Below are positions 6,214 to 12,378 of a stretch of 14,635 bases of DNA, in pieces. This DNA is from an uncultured Sutterella sp. (lineage in GTDB: Bacteria; Pseudomonadota; Gammaproteobacteria; Burkholderiales; Burkholderiaceae_F): the NCBI GenBank assembly GCA_900552915.1, contig USBS01000040.1, positions 1 to 14,635 on the forward strand, given 5' to 3'. Each line of letters begins with the position of its first letter. The stretch's first letter is position 1. The notes below the pieces were generated by a model. It saw nothing but the letters and a program-made list of their open reading frames with translations, did not search any database and was not told the DNA's origin. The translations under genes were made by a program, and so were the position numbers.

Positions 6214-7338
6214 ATGCCTGCAACTTTTGGCAGAAGCGCTCTTTGCGCTGCATGTGCTCTTACTCTTTGGTCCGGACAAGCGAGTGCCGGCTTTTTTGAC
6301 GACGTTGTCGATACGCTTCCCGGAGGACTTGCCGCTTCTTCCGACGGCTTTTTCTCTGCGCAGCTCTCGGGCTTTCGCGAAATTGTCGACAAGGGTCGCG
6401 ACGGCATTGCCTTCGGCATCTGGACCGAGCATCCGTCGTTTGACTACGACAACCGTTCCGAAGAAAACGCGCTTCCTTTCGGCGGCGGCGTCGTTCGTAC
6501 CGTCATTGACGAAAAGGGCAACGAGCGCATGCTGTTCGGTTTGGTCTTTTCGGATTCACACTACTATCCCGAACCCACCCTCGGCTACAGCTGGGTGGCG
6601 CGTTGGCCCGTGAGCGAAAAGTATCACGTGGGTGCAGGTTACCTTCTGGGCTTTACCTTCCGCGAGGACTATCACTGGTGTCCGATTCCGCTGCCGCTTC
6701 CCGTTGTGAAGGCAGGCACGGATGACGTGGGCCTGTACATGACGTTCATCCCGTTTACGAACGTTTTCTTCTTCTACGGCACGATTGCAACCGACAGCAT
6801 CGAAAACCGTCTGCTACCGACGTTCGAAACATCGCCTTTCCAAAACAAGCTCGAGCTTTACGGCGCCTGGATGCGTGAAAAGACCGACTCGGCAACCGAA
6901 CGCGGCTACATGGTGACGTCCGATCCCGGTTACCTTCTGGGGGCACGCTATTTCGTGGGCACCAACTGGGCCGTGGACTTCTCCTACACCAACAGTGAAC
7001 ACGACACCCGCTATCAGGGCAAGACGGACGGTACGTTCGAGCACACGACCTATTCGGCGGCGCTGCAGTACCACATCAACCTCAACGAGTCGCTTCGCAT
7101 GCACGCGGGCCTTGGCGTCGGTTACGGCAAGTGGGAGCAAAAGGACGGCGACATCGACGAAGACTCCGTGTTCCCCGTTGTGCAGATGGGCGGCACGTGG
7201 GCCGTGACGGACCATACGCGCCTTTTGGCGGGCATCAACTTGAGTTTCCCACGCTACCACAATGTGGCGCCCGCGGGCGACGTGATGTTCCGCCCCTCGC
7301 CGGTACACATGTACGTGGGCGCCGGTTTGGCGTTCTAA
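6214..7338 (+). CDS. pagP: PagP-type lipid A palmitoyltransferase fused to a second outer-membrane beta-barrel
   Basis: PagP moves a palmitate chain from phospholipid to lipid A in the outer membrane. This 374-residue protein has a signal peptide (1-25, cleavage after ASA), an amphipathic segment (about 27-60) and then a PagP domain (about 60-192). Catalytic residues match E. coli PagP His33, Asp76 and Ser77 as His73 (EHPSFDYD), Asp114 and Ser115 (FSDSHYYPEP). GYSWVARW, YHVGAGYLLGFTFREDYHW and PIPLPLPVV also align. E. coli PagP ends after its last strand, matching FFFYGTIA here. Here a linker (193-210) leads to about 165 more residues with eight alternating strands, each rich in Gly and aromatic residues, ending in Phe374 as outer-membrane barrels do. 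The second half resembles OmpW/OmpA-size barrels; its function is unknown. The ruler residue Gly88 of E. coli is Ser126. The start gives a good signal peptide but lacks a clear Shine-Dalgarno. A single long domain of new type is less likely. Confidence 0.85.
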   Translation: MPATFGRSALCAACALTLWSGQASAGFFDDVVDTLPGGLAASSDGFFSAQLSGFREIVDKGRDGIAFGIWTEHPSFDYDNRSEENALPFGGGVVRTVIDEKGNERMLFGLVFSDSHYYPEPTLGYSWVARWPVSEKYHVGAGYLLGFTFREDYHWCPIPLPLPVVKAGTDDVGLYMTFIPFTNVFFFYGTIATDSIENRLLPTFETSPFQNKLELYGAWMREKTDSATERGYMVTSDPGYLLGARYFVGTNWAVDFSYTNSEHDTRYQGKTDGTFEHTTYSAALQYHINLNESLRMHAGLGVGYGKWEQKDGDIDEDSVFPVVQMGGTWAVTDHTRLLAGINLSFPRYHNVAPAGDVMFRPSPVHMYVGAGLAF

Positions 7339-7360
7339 ACGGACAAAAAACGACCGCACG

Positions 7361-7392
7361 GGCCGCTTCCTTTGCCGGGGCGGCCTTTTTTT
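7361..7392 (+). terminator. Intrinsic terminator after the PagP-barrel gene
   Basis: GGCCGC (7361-7366) pairs with GCGGCC (7380-7385), a 6-bp all-GC stem with a 13-nt loop, followed by seven T (7386-7392). It starts 22 nt after the stop codon. Confidence 0.8.
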
Positions 7393-7439
7393 GTTGCCGC
7401 GGTGGTATCCTCGGTTGACCCAATCGAGAAGAGATAAAG

Positions 7440-8219
7440 ATGGCAAACGGATTTGAGGCATTGGCTCCCTTAGCGGACAAATTAAAGACCGAGGCCCGCA
7501 GACAGCAGGCCGAGCGGGAAGCCAAGGAAAAGGCAAGCGAACACATTGCGCGCGAAACCAATGTGTTTCTTGAGGTGATGAACCAGACGGGCGTCAAGGC
7601 GATGGCAGGCGTCAAGATCAAGCCGCGCATCACCGAGAAGGAAATCGATTTTGCAAGCGCCATGAAAAAGGCGGGCGTCAAACCTTTGGGGGAGGAGGCC
7701 CGTGCTCAGCACAAAAAGAAGACGCGCCCCATTCCGGCGCAGACCATAGCCGACAACAAGCGCGTGCTTGAAGAAAGCATGAGCGACGATTTGGACAGCA
7801 TCGAGTTTCTTGAAAGCGAAGACGGCAAAAGCTTTCGCCGTCCCGGCATAGGGCCGGACGTTCCGCGCGATCTCCGGCGCGGCCGTTGGTCGGTGCGCGC
7901 TCAGATCGATCTGCACGGCATGACCGTTGATGATGCTCGAGCCGCCGTGGCCGAGTTTTTGAAGAACGCTCGCAAGCAGGAAATCTTCTGCGTGCGCATC
8001 ATTCACGGCAAGGGCAACGGGACGCCCGGGCGAATCGGCGTTTTGCGCGAGGTTGTGCGCAGGTGGCTTAAGCAGCGCGACGAAGTCGTCGCGTTCTGCG
8101 AGCCGCGCGAAATCGACGGCGGTGCAGGCGCTACGATTGTGCGGCTCAGAGCTTTGCCGCGTCGAAGCGACTCGGAGGCTGCCGATGCGGCAGCTCGCGA
8201 GGTAGGTAAAGCCAATTAG
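7440..8219 (+). CDS. Smr-domain protein, SmrB-like endonuclease
   Basis: Smr domains are small nucleases. E. coli SmrB cuts mRNA at collided ribosomes to start ribosome rescue. In this 259-residue protein the first 140 residues are charged and helical with no recognised domain. The linker RRPGIGPDVPRDLRRGRWSVRA (132-153, seen here as PRDLRRGRW just before the domain) resembles the SmrB segment before its Smr domain. The Smr domain (about 154-238) carries both hallmarks, DLHG (157-160) and HGKG (189-192), plus AFCEPREIDGGAGATIVRL at the end. The N-terminal part is longer than in E. coli SmrB (183 residues in total), so exact orthology is uncertain. ATG 7440 follows a purine-rich GAGAAGAGATAAAG. 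An Smr gene beside trxB is, to my knowledge, common in Burkholderiales; here the PagP-barrel gene separates them. Confidence 0.88.
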   Translation: MANGFEALAPLADKLKTEARRQQAEREAKEKASEHIARETNVFLEVMNQTGVKAMAGVKIKPRITEKEIDFASAMKKAGVKPLGEEARAQHKKKTRPIPAQTIADNKRVLEESMSDDLDSIEFLESEDGKSFRRPGIGPDVPRDLRRGRWSVRAQIDLHGMTVDDARAAVAEFLKNARKQEIFCVRIIHGKGNGTPGRIGVLREVVRRWLKQRDEVVAFCEPREIDGGAGATIVRLRALPRRSDSEAADAAAREVGKAN

Positions 8220-8241
8220 AGAAAGAATGCAGCGATCTCGG

Positions 8242-8247
8242 TAAGAT
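8242..8247 (+). promoter_or_regulatory. Possible -10 element for the ABC transporter operon
   Basis: TAAGAT lies 22 nt after the Smr stop and 64 nt before the lipoprotein ATG. The best -35 candidate, TTAGAG at 8216-8221, has a 20-nt spacing. Weak support; no other promoter is seen in the 92-nt gap. Confidence 0.3.
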
Positions 8248-8311
8248 AAACAAATCGTCCGAGGCCCAATGCGGGCACGGCAACATTCGCAAGCAAAGAG
8301 GAAAATAGACA

Positions 8312-9301
8312 ATGATCAAGCAAGCACTGATCGGATTGACGGCTGCGGCGGTTCTCGTCGGCTGCGGCGGTGAGGACAAGGCCAAGGCTCCGGAAGCGGC
8401 TAAGGCGGCCGACGGCGCCAAGACTGTTGGGCTCGTGCAGCTCGTCGAACATCCGGCATTGGACGCCGCAAGCCGCGGCATTCAGGATGCGGTGAAGGCG
8501 CGTGGTCTTAATGTGACGTTTGATGTGCAAAACGCTCAGGCCGACCAGTCCAACCTCGCCAACATCGCGCAGCGCTTTGTCTCCCAGGATTATCCGTTGA
8601 TCTTTGCCGTGGCGACTCCTGCTGCGCAGACGATGGCCAATGCAGCCAAGAAGACGCCGATCGTGGCGACGGCCGTGACCGACTACGAAGCCGCGAAGCT
8701 TGTGCTCAACAAGGATAAGCCCGGCACCAATGTCACGGGGTCGTCGGACTTGAATCCGATCGGCGCTCAGCTCGATTTGATCATGCAGTTCGTGCCCAAC
8801 GCCAAGACGATCGGCACGATCTACAACAGCTCCGAAATCAATTCGCAGTTTCAGGTTGAAATCCTCAAGAAGGAGCTCACCCGCTACAACGTCAAACTCG
8901 TTGAAGGCACCGTGTCGAGCGTCAACGACGTGCAGCAAGTTGCGCAGGGGCTGATCGGCAAGATCGATGCGCTGTATGTCCCCACAGACAACATCATCGC
9001 TTCGGCCATGCCCGTGCTCACCAAGATCACGACGCCCGCCAAGGTGCCGGTGATCACCGGTGAAGAGGGGCCGCTGCACGGCGGCGGCCTTGCGACGGTC
9101 GGCGTCGACTACTATGAGCTCGGCAAGATTGCCGGCAATATGGGCGCCGATATTCTCGAAGGCAAGGCAAAGCCCGCCGACATGCCGATTCAGTATCAGA
9201 CCGACTTCAAGGTGAAGGTCAATGAACCGGTTTTGAAGGCGCTCGACCTGCAGCTTCCCGAATCGCTCAAGGGTAAAGCGGAACTCGGCGATTTCCACTA
9301 A
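8312..9301 (+). CDS. ABC transporter substrate-binding lipoprotein, TrpX-like (ABC_sub_bind family)
   Basis: This 329-residue protein is the periplasmic ligand receptor of the import system formed with the next two genes. A lipoprotein signal is clear: MIKQALIGLTAAAVLVGC, with Cys18 as the lipid-anchored residue. A short Ala/Lys/Glu linker follows before the mature fold at TVGLVQLVEHPALDAASRGI (split as TVGLVQLVEHPALD). The two-lobed fold shows family wording such as IFAVATPAAQTMANA, NVTGSSDLNPIGAQLDLI, IGTIYNSSEINSQFQ, ALYVPTDNIIASAM, and GLATVGVDYYELGKIAGNMGADIL. These place it in PF04392, which includes the TrpX tryptophan/aromatic uptake receptor of Gram-positive bacteria. The true ligand cannot be read from sequence. 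The ribosome site AAAGAGGA is 9 nt before the ATG. A strong terminator hairpin sits between this gene and the permease. Confidence 0.92.
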   Translation: MIKQALIGLTAAAVLVGCGGEDKAKAPEAAKAADGAKTVGLVQLVEHPALDAASRGIQDAVKARGLNVTFDVQNAQADQSNLANIAQRFVSQDYPLIFAVATPAAQTMANAAKKTPIVATAVTDYEAAKLVLNKDKPGTNVTGSSDLNPIGAQLDLIMQFVPNAKTIGTIYNSSEINSQFQVEILKKELTRYNVKLVEGTVSSVNDVQQVAQGLIGKIDALYVPTDNIIASAMPVLTKITTPAKVPVITGEEGPLHGGGLATVGVDYYELGKIAGNMGADILEGKAKPADMPIQYQTDFKVKVNEPVLKALDLQLPESLKGKAELGDFH

Positions 9302-9319
9302 AATACCCCGATTACGATC

Positions 9320-9355
9320 GGCGCGGAGTTTGTTATCTGCTCCGCGCCTTTTTTT
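9320..9355 (+). terminator. Intrinsic terminator between lipoprotein and permease genes
   Basis: GGCGCGGAG (9320-9328) pairs perfectly with CTCCGCGCC (9340-9348), a 9-bp stem with an 11-nt loop, followed by seven T (9349-9355). It is inside the ABC operon, so it probably acts as a partial terminator that keeps the binding protein in excess over the membrane complex. Confidence 0.8.
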
Positions 9356-9378
9356 GTCCCGCGACAGACGGGCAAGAT

Positions 9379-9394
9379 GCGCACAAGCGTGCGC
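9379..9394 (+). other. Small hairpin upstream of the permease start
   Basis: GCGCAC (9379-9384) pairs with GTGCGC (9389-9394) around an AAGC loop. It ends 20 nt before the permease ATG, where no good Shine-Dalgarno is seen. It could be an mRNA stability or translation element; function is not known. Confidence 0.4.
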
Positions 9395-9414
9395 CGCATT
9401 CAAACAAGATTGAC

Positions 9415-10296
9415 ATGGTTGATATTCTGATTCCGACCGTGGCGCAAGGGCTGATGTGGGCTCTGATGGCGCTCGGGGTCTACATCACTTTCCGCGTACT
9501 CGACATCGCCGACCTTTCGGTGGAAGGCAGCTTTCCTCTGGGCGCAGCCGTTGCGGCCACCGCGCTTGTTTCGGGCTACGGCGTTGTGGCTGCGTTTTTA
9601 CTTGCGGCCGTCGCGGGCGCACTGGCCGGGGTTGTAACGGGGATCCTTACGACGAAACTGAGGATTCCGCCGCTTCTGGCCGGTATTCTCACCATGATCG
9701 GTCTTTATTCGATCAATCTGCACGTGATGGGCAAAGCCAACGTGGCGCTGCTGCGTGTCGACACGGTCTTCAGCTACACCGCGGGCTTCGGTCTCACGAA
9801 CGATCTCGCCATGTTCGCCGTGGGCTTTGTGGGCGTGCTGCTGGTGGGCGTGATCCTCTACTGGTTCTTCGGAACCGAACTCGGTACCGCCATTCGTGCT
9901 ACGGGCTGCAATTCGCAGATGGCCCGCGCTCAGGGCGTCAACACCAACACGATGATCGTGCTCGGTTTGCTGATCTCGAACGCTTTGGTGGCGCTCTCGG
10001 GCGCTCTGGTCTGCCAGGCCAACGGCTTTGCCGACGTCGGCATGGGCACCGGCACCATCGTGATCGGCCTGGCCTCCGTCATCATCGGTGAAGTGCTTTT
10101 CGGCACCCGCAGCTTCAAGAACTGCCTCATTTCCGTGATTCTGGGCTCGATCGTGTATCGCCTTGTGATTGCGGTGGTGCTGCAGCTCGGCATGCCGCCC
10201 AACGATCTCAAGCTCTTTACGGCCATTCTCGTTGCCATTGCGCTTTCGATGCCGCTCATTCGCGAGAAGTGGCGCGCACGCAAGGGCGCTCTCTAA
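9415..10296 (+). CDS. ABC transporter permease, branched-chain type (BPD_transp_2 family)
   Basis: This is the membrane channel of the TrpX-like importer, 293 residues and very hydrophobic. About eight to nine membrane helices can be drawn, including 7-28, 41-62, 62-78, 88-105, 131-151, 180-200, 213-230, 238-258 and 266-282. A cytoplasmic loop GTELGTAIRATGCNSQMARAQGVN (about 153-176, seen as GTAIRATGCNSQMA then RAQGVN) matches the coupling-loop region of branched-chain amino-acid-type permeases that contacts the ATPase. The C terminus IREKWRARKGAL is positively charged, consistent with the cytoplasmic side. The start ATG lacks a clear ribosome site. The ATPase gene follows after 22 nt, so the two are surely co-transcribed. 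Assignment to the family that partners PF04392 receptors rests on these motifs and on gene order. Confidence 0.9.
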   Translation: MVDILIPTVAQGLMWALMALGVYITFRVLDIADLSVEGSFPLGAAVAATALVSGYGVVAAFLLAAVAGALAGVVTGILTTKLRIPPLLAGILTMIGLYSINLHVMGKANVALLRVDTVFSYTAGFGLTNDLAMFAVGFVGVLLVGVILYWFFGTELGTAIRATGCNSQMARAQGVNTNTMIVLGLLISNALVALSGALVCQANGFADVGMGTGTIVIGLASVIIGEVLFGTRSFKNCLISVILGSIVYRLVIAVVLQLGMPPNDLKLFTAILVAIALSMPLIREKWRARKGAL

Positions 10297-10318
10297 AGCG
10301 ACGCACTAGGAGAAAGAA

Positions 10319-11107
10319 ATGCTTAAAGCTCAAGGCGTAAAGAAGACCTTTTTCCCGGGCAGCGTCAACGAAAAGCGTGCGCTGCGAGGCGTTGATCTCA
10401 CGCTCGAGGACGGCGATTTTGCCACTGTCATTGGTTCCAACGGTGCGGGTAAATCGACGTTTTTGAATGCGATTGCCGGTGTGTTTCCGATCGATTCGGG
10501 AACGATCGAAGTGGGCGGCGTGGATCTGACCGGTATGCCCGAATACAAGCGCGCCCAGTACATCGGCCGTGTTTTCCAGGACCCGATGCGCGGTACGGCT
10601 GCCAACATGATGATCGAGGAAAACCTCGCCATGGCTTCTCGCCGCGGGCGCAAACAGGGCTTGAGTTGGAGCTCCAAGCCCGAACAGACGGAAAAGTTCC
10701 GCGAAATGCTCAAGGAACTCGATCTGGGGCTCGAAGAGCGCATGACCGCGCACGTAGGGCTTCTCTCGGGCGGTCAGCGTCAGGCGCTCACGCTTTTGAT
10801 GGCTACGCTTGTGCGTCCGCATCTGCTACTTTTGGACGAACACACGGCTGCTCTGGATCCGAAGACTGCCGCCAAGGTGCTGGAACTCACCGATCGTCTG
10901 GTGACCACGCACAAGCTCACCACGCTCATGATCACGCACAATATGCGCGATGCGTTGCGCTACGGCAATCGCCTTGTGATGATGCATGCCGGGCGCATTG
11001 TGGTGGACGTCAAAGGCGAAGAAAAGAAGCACTTGACCGTTCCCGATCTGCTGGCGCTCTTTGAAAAGGGTGCGGGCGAAGTGAGCGACGCGATGATGCT
11101 CTCTTAA
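10319..11107 (+). CDS. ABC transporter ATP-binding protein
   Basis: The 262-residue cytoplasmic ATPase powers the importer. All nucleotide-binding motifs are present: Walker A GSNGAGKS (39-46), Q-loop Gln87 in VFQDP, signature LSGGQ (149-153), Walker B LLLLDE ending Glu174, followed by HTAALDP as D-loop, and the switch His207 in MITHNM. The segment before the signature (AMASRRGRKQGLSWSSKPEQ) is of a type common in ATPases paired with ABC_sub_bind receptors. AGGAG (10308-10312) lies 6 nt before the ATG. It ends the three-gene operon. The next gene's promoter begins only about 12 nt after the stop, and the terminator beyond it (11157-11197) probably stops this operon as well. Confidence 0.95.
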   Translation: MLKAQGVKKTFFPGSVNEKRALRGVDLTLEDGDFATVIGSNGAGKSTFLNAIAGVFPIDSGTIEVGGVDLTGMPEYKRAQYIGRVFQDPMRGTAANMMIEENLAMASRRGRKQGLSWSSKPEQTEKFREMLKELDLGLEERMTAHVGLLSGGQRQALTLLMATLVRPHLLLLDEHTAALDPKTAAKVLELTDRLVTTHKLTTLMITHNMRDALRYGNRLVMMHAGRIVVDVKGEEKKHLTVPDLLALFEKGAGEVSDAMMLS

Positions 11108-11118
11108 TCGGCAGTACG

Positions 11119-11124
11119 TATAAT
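11119..11124 (+). promoter_or_regulatory. -10 element of the gdx-ogt promoter
   Basis: A consensus TATAAT lies 11 nt after the ATPase stop. Transcription would start near 11131, just before the first riboswitch hairpin at 11135. No good -35 is seen at 16-18 nt, so an activator or a weak promoter is possible. Confidence 0.5.
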
Positions 11125-11134
11125 CTCTGACGCC

Positions 11135-11197
11135 GCCGGGACGACCCGGCAACATCAAGGCCAATTTCCGTGGACGACCTCGGAAGTTGGCCTTTTT
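11135..11197 (+). promoter_or_regulatory. Guanidine-II (mini-ykkC) riboswitch with built-in terminator
   Basis: Two hairpins each display GGACGACC, the core of the guanidine-II class (tandem hairpins with ACGR loops). P1 is GCCGGG-ACGA-CCCGGC (11135-11150), a perfect 6-bp stem. P2 is TGG-ACGA-CCT with the ACGA at 11174-11177. P2 is the tip of a long hairpin: AAGGCCAATTTCCG (11157-11170) pairs with CGGAAGTTGGCCTT (11181-11194) over 14 bp with one G-U, then a T-T mismatch, then two G-C pairs. A T run (11193-11197) follows, so this is also an intrinsic terminator. The downstream gene is a guanidinium exporter, the standard target of this class. The ribosome site CGGAGG (11207-11212) is close by and resembles the CGGAAG of the stem, so exchange pairing with TTTCCG is possible. 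How ligand binding turns expression on here is unclear. Confidence 0.85.
11157..11197 (+). terminator. Intrinsic terminator containing riboswitch P2
   Basis: A 14-bp stem plus two more G-C pairs above a T-T mismatch, followed by five T. It can end transcripts of the upstream ABC operon as well as those from the gdx promoter. It is listed separately because its terminator role stands even if the riboswitch call is wrong. Confidence 0.85.
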
Positions 11198-11222
11198 GTT
11201 CTGAAGCGGAGGACAAAACAAT

Positions 11223-11561
11223 ATGAGCACAACCTTGAGTTGGATCATTCTGGTCATTGCCGGTCTTTGCGAAACAGGCTTTGCTTTTTGTTTGGGAAAG
11301 ATGAAGCTTGTGACCGGAACGGCTTGGTGGCTGTGGGGCACGGGCTTTGCCGTGTTTGTGGTTGTATCGATGGTGCTGCTTGGCAAAGCCGCGCAGGTGC
11401 TGCCGATCGGAACGGCTTATCCGGTTTGGACGGGAATCGGAGCCGTCGGCGCGGTGATACTCGGCATTTTGTACCTCAACGAGCCGCTTACGTTTTGGCG
11501 CCTTTTTTTCATCGCAACGCTCATCGGCTCCATCATCGGGCTTAAGATAGTTTCTCACTGA
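11223..11561 (+). CDS. gdx: SMR-family guanidinium exporter Gdx (SugE)
   Basis: Gdx exports guanidinium in exchange for protons across the inner membrane as a dual-topology dimer. The 112-residue protein has four membrane helices (about 5-22, 36-54, 64-84, 91-109). The essential proton/substrate glutamate is Glu17 in VIAGLCETGFAF. The Gdx-type signature GTAYPVWTGIGAVGAVILGI (63-82) closely matches E. coli Gdx, which has Ala where this one has Pro67, and differs from multidrug Qac/EmrE members. The end IGSIIGLKIVSH also matches E. coli (IIGLKLSTH). GGAGG (11208-11212) lies 10 nt before the ATG. A guanidine-II riboswitch directly upstream independently supports the substrate. Its stop codon overlaps the ogt start (TGATG). 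Confidence 0.93.
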   Translation: MSTTLSWIILVIAGLCETGFAFCLGKMKLVTGTAWWLWGTGFAVFVVVSMVLLGKAAQVLPIGTAYPVWTGIGAVGAVILGILYLNEPLTFWRLFFIATLIGSIIGLKIVSH

Positions 11562-12172
11562 TGTTTTCCTTGGTTGAGACAGCCATGATTGAGACCATCT
11601 TTACGCAAACCGTCGAGACGCCCTGCGGCTGGTTGATTCTGCAAAGCACCGGCAAAGCGCTGATTTGCTGCGATTGGGCTGAGGGTTGGCATCGGGAAAC
11701 GGTCAACCGCCGTCTGGAACGTTATTTTCCGCGTAAACGCGTTGAGCAGAAGGCCGACGACATCATCACTCGTACCGAAGAGGAACTGCGGGAATACTTT
11801 GCCGGTAGCCGCAGGAGTTTTGACATTCCCTTGGATCTCGCCGGTACAGATTTCCAACGAGCCGTTTGGGATGAGCTGCTTCGCATCGACTTTGGAAAGC
11901 TCGTCACATACTGCGATATCGCAGCCGTCATCGGGCGTCCCAAAGCCGTGCGCGCCGTCGGTGTTGCGGTGGGCGAAAATCCCTGTTCGATTCTGGTGCC
12001 ATGCCACCGTGTGGTTGGCTCCAATCGGTCGCTGACGGGCTACGGCGGCGGATACGATGCCAAGCGCAGGCTTCTTGAGATCGAAGGTTTTGTCTTTGCC
12101 GAACATGCGACAAGCAATGCTGCGCTCAAGGCTTGTAGCTGTCGACAGATGGGTCTTCGTTTCAACAGCTAA
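11561..12172 (+). CDS. ogt: Methylated-DNA--[protein]-cysteine S-methyltransferase
   Basis: This protein repairs O6-methylguanine by moving the methyl group to its own cysteine, a one-time reaction. Of 203 residues, the catalytic domain is about 97-180: TDFQRAVWDELLRIDFGKLVTYCDIA, then GRPKAVRAVGVAVGENP, then the active-site VPCHRVVG with Cys148, and GYGGGYDAKRRLLEIEGF. The segment LREYFAGSRRSFDIPLD matches the Ogt N-terminal domain. Two starts are possible: ATG 11561, overlapping the gdx stop as TGATG, or ATG 11585, which begins MIETIFTQTV. Neither has a strong ribosome site; 11561 is given because of the overlap. The C terminus is about 20 residues longer than E. coli Ogt. It most likely shares the gdx transcript, so it would also fall under the riboswitch. 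Confidence 0.92.
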   Translation: MFSLVETAMIETIFTQTVETPCGWLILQSTGKALICCDWAEGWHRETVNRRLERYFPRKRVEQKADDIITRTEEELREYFAGSRRSFDIPLDLAGTDFQRAVWDELLRIDFGKLVTYCDIAAVIGRPKAVRAVGVAVGENPCSILVPCHRVVGSNRSLTGYGGGYDAKRRLLEIEGFVFAEHATSNAALKACSCRQMGLRFNS

Positions 12173-12239
12173 AACTCTTCGGCACAGCCTTTTCAGGCCA
12201 AAGAATAGGTTTTGCTTTCTTACGGAAACTCTTACGACT

Positions 12240-12265
12240 AAAAGTCTTTTGCTCAAAACACTTTT
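12240..12265. repeat. AT-rich imperfect inverted repeat in the convergent gap
   Basis: AAAAGTCTTTTG (12240-12251) faces CAAAACACTTTT (12254-12265), pairing 11 of 12 positions around a 2-nt centre. It lies 67 nt after the ogt stop, in an AT-rich segment with several CTTTT runs. It may be a weak two-way terminator. Nothing else is seen in 12173-12305. Confidence 0.35.
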
Positions 12266-12305
12266 GACTGTAATGCTTTTAGCCGGCAAAAAAACAGCTT
12301 CCGAC

Positions 12306-12357
12306 AAAAAGATGCCGACGCGGCAGCGCGAAGAGGTTCACGTCCGCCGAATCGGCA
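12306..12357 (-). terminator. Probable intrinsic terminator of the aldo/keto reductase gene
   Basis: Read on the - strand, TGCCGA (revcomp of 12352-12357) and TCGGCA (revcomp of 12313-12318) form a 6-bp stem. After a 2x2 internal loop come four more pairs (CGGC/GCCG), and the structure ends in TTTTT (revcomp of 12306-12310) after two unpaired bases. The loop is large (about 21 nt), so confidence is moderate. Confidence 0.5.
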
Positions 12358-12378
12358 CTAAACGGGTTGACGAAGTTG

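Noticed and set aside
8220..8311. A Trp-codon leader peptide or T-box-like element before the TrpX-like gene
   Set aside because: The only short open frame (from about 8227) has five codons and no Trp, and no T-box or attenuator structure is visible; only a 4-bp GCCC/GGGC hairpin occurs.
8216..9403. A 395-codon open frame on the - strand opposite the lipoprotein gene
   Set aside because: Codon-bias shadow of a GC-rich gene; no recognisable motifs and it crosses an intrinsic terminator.
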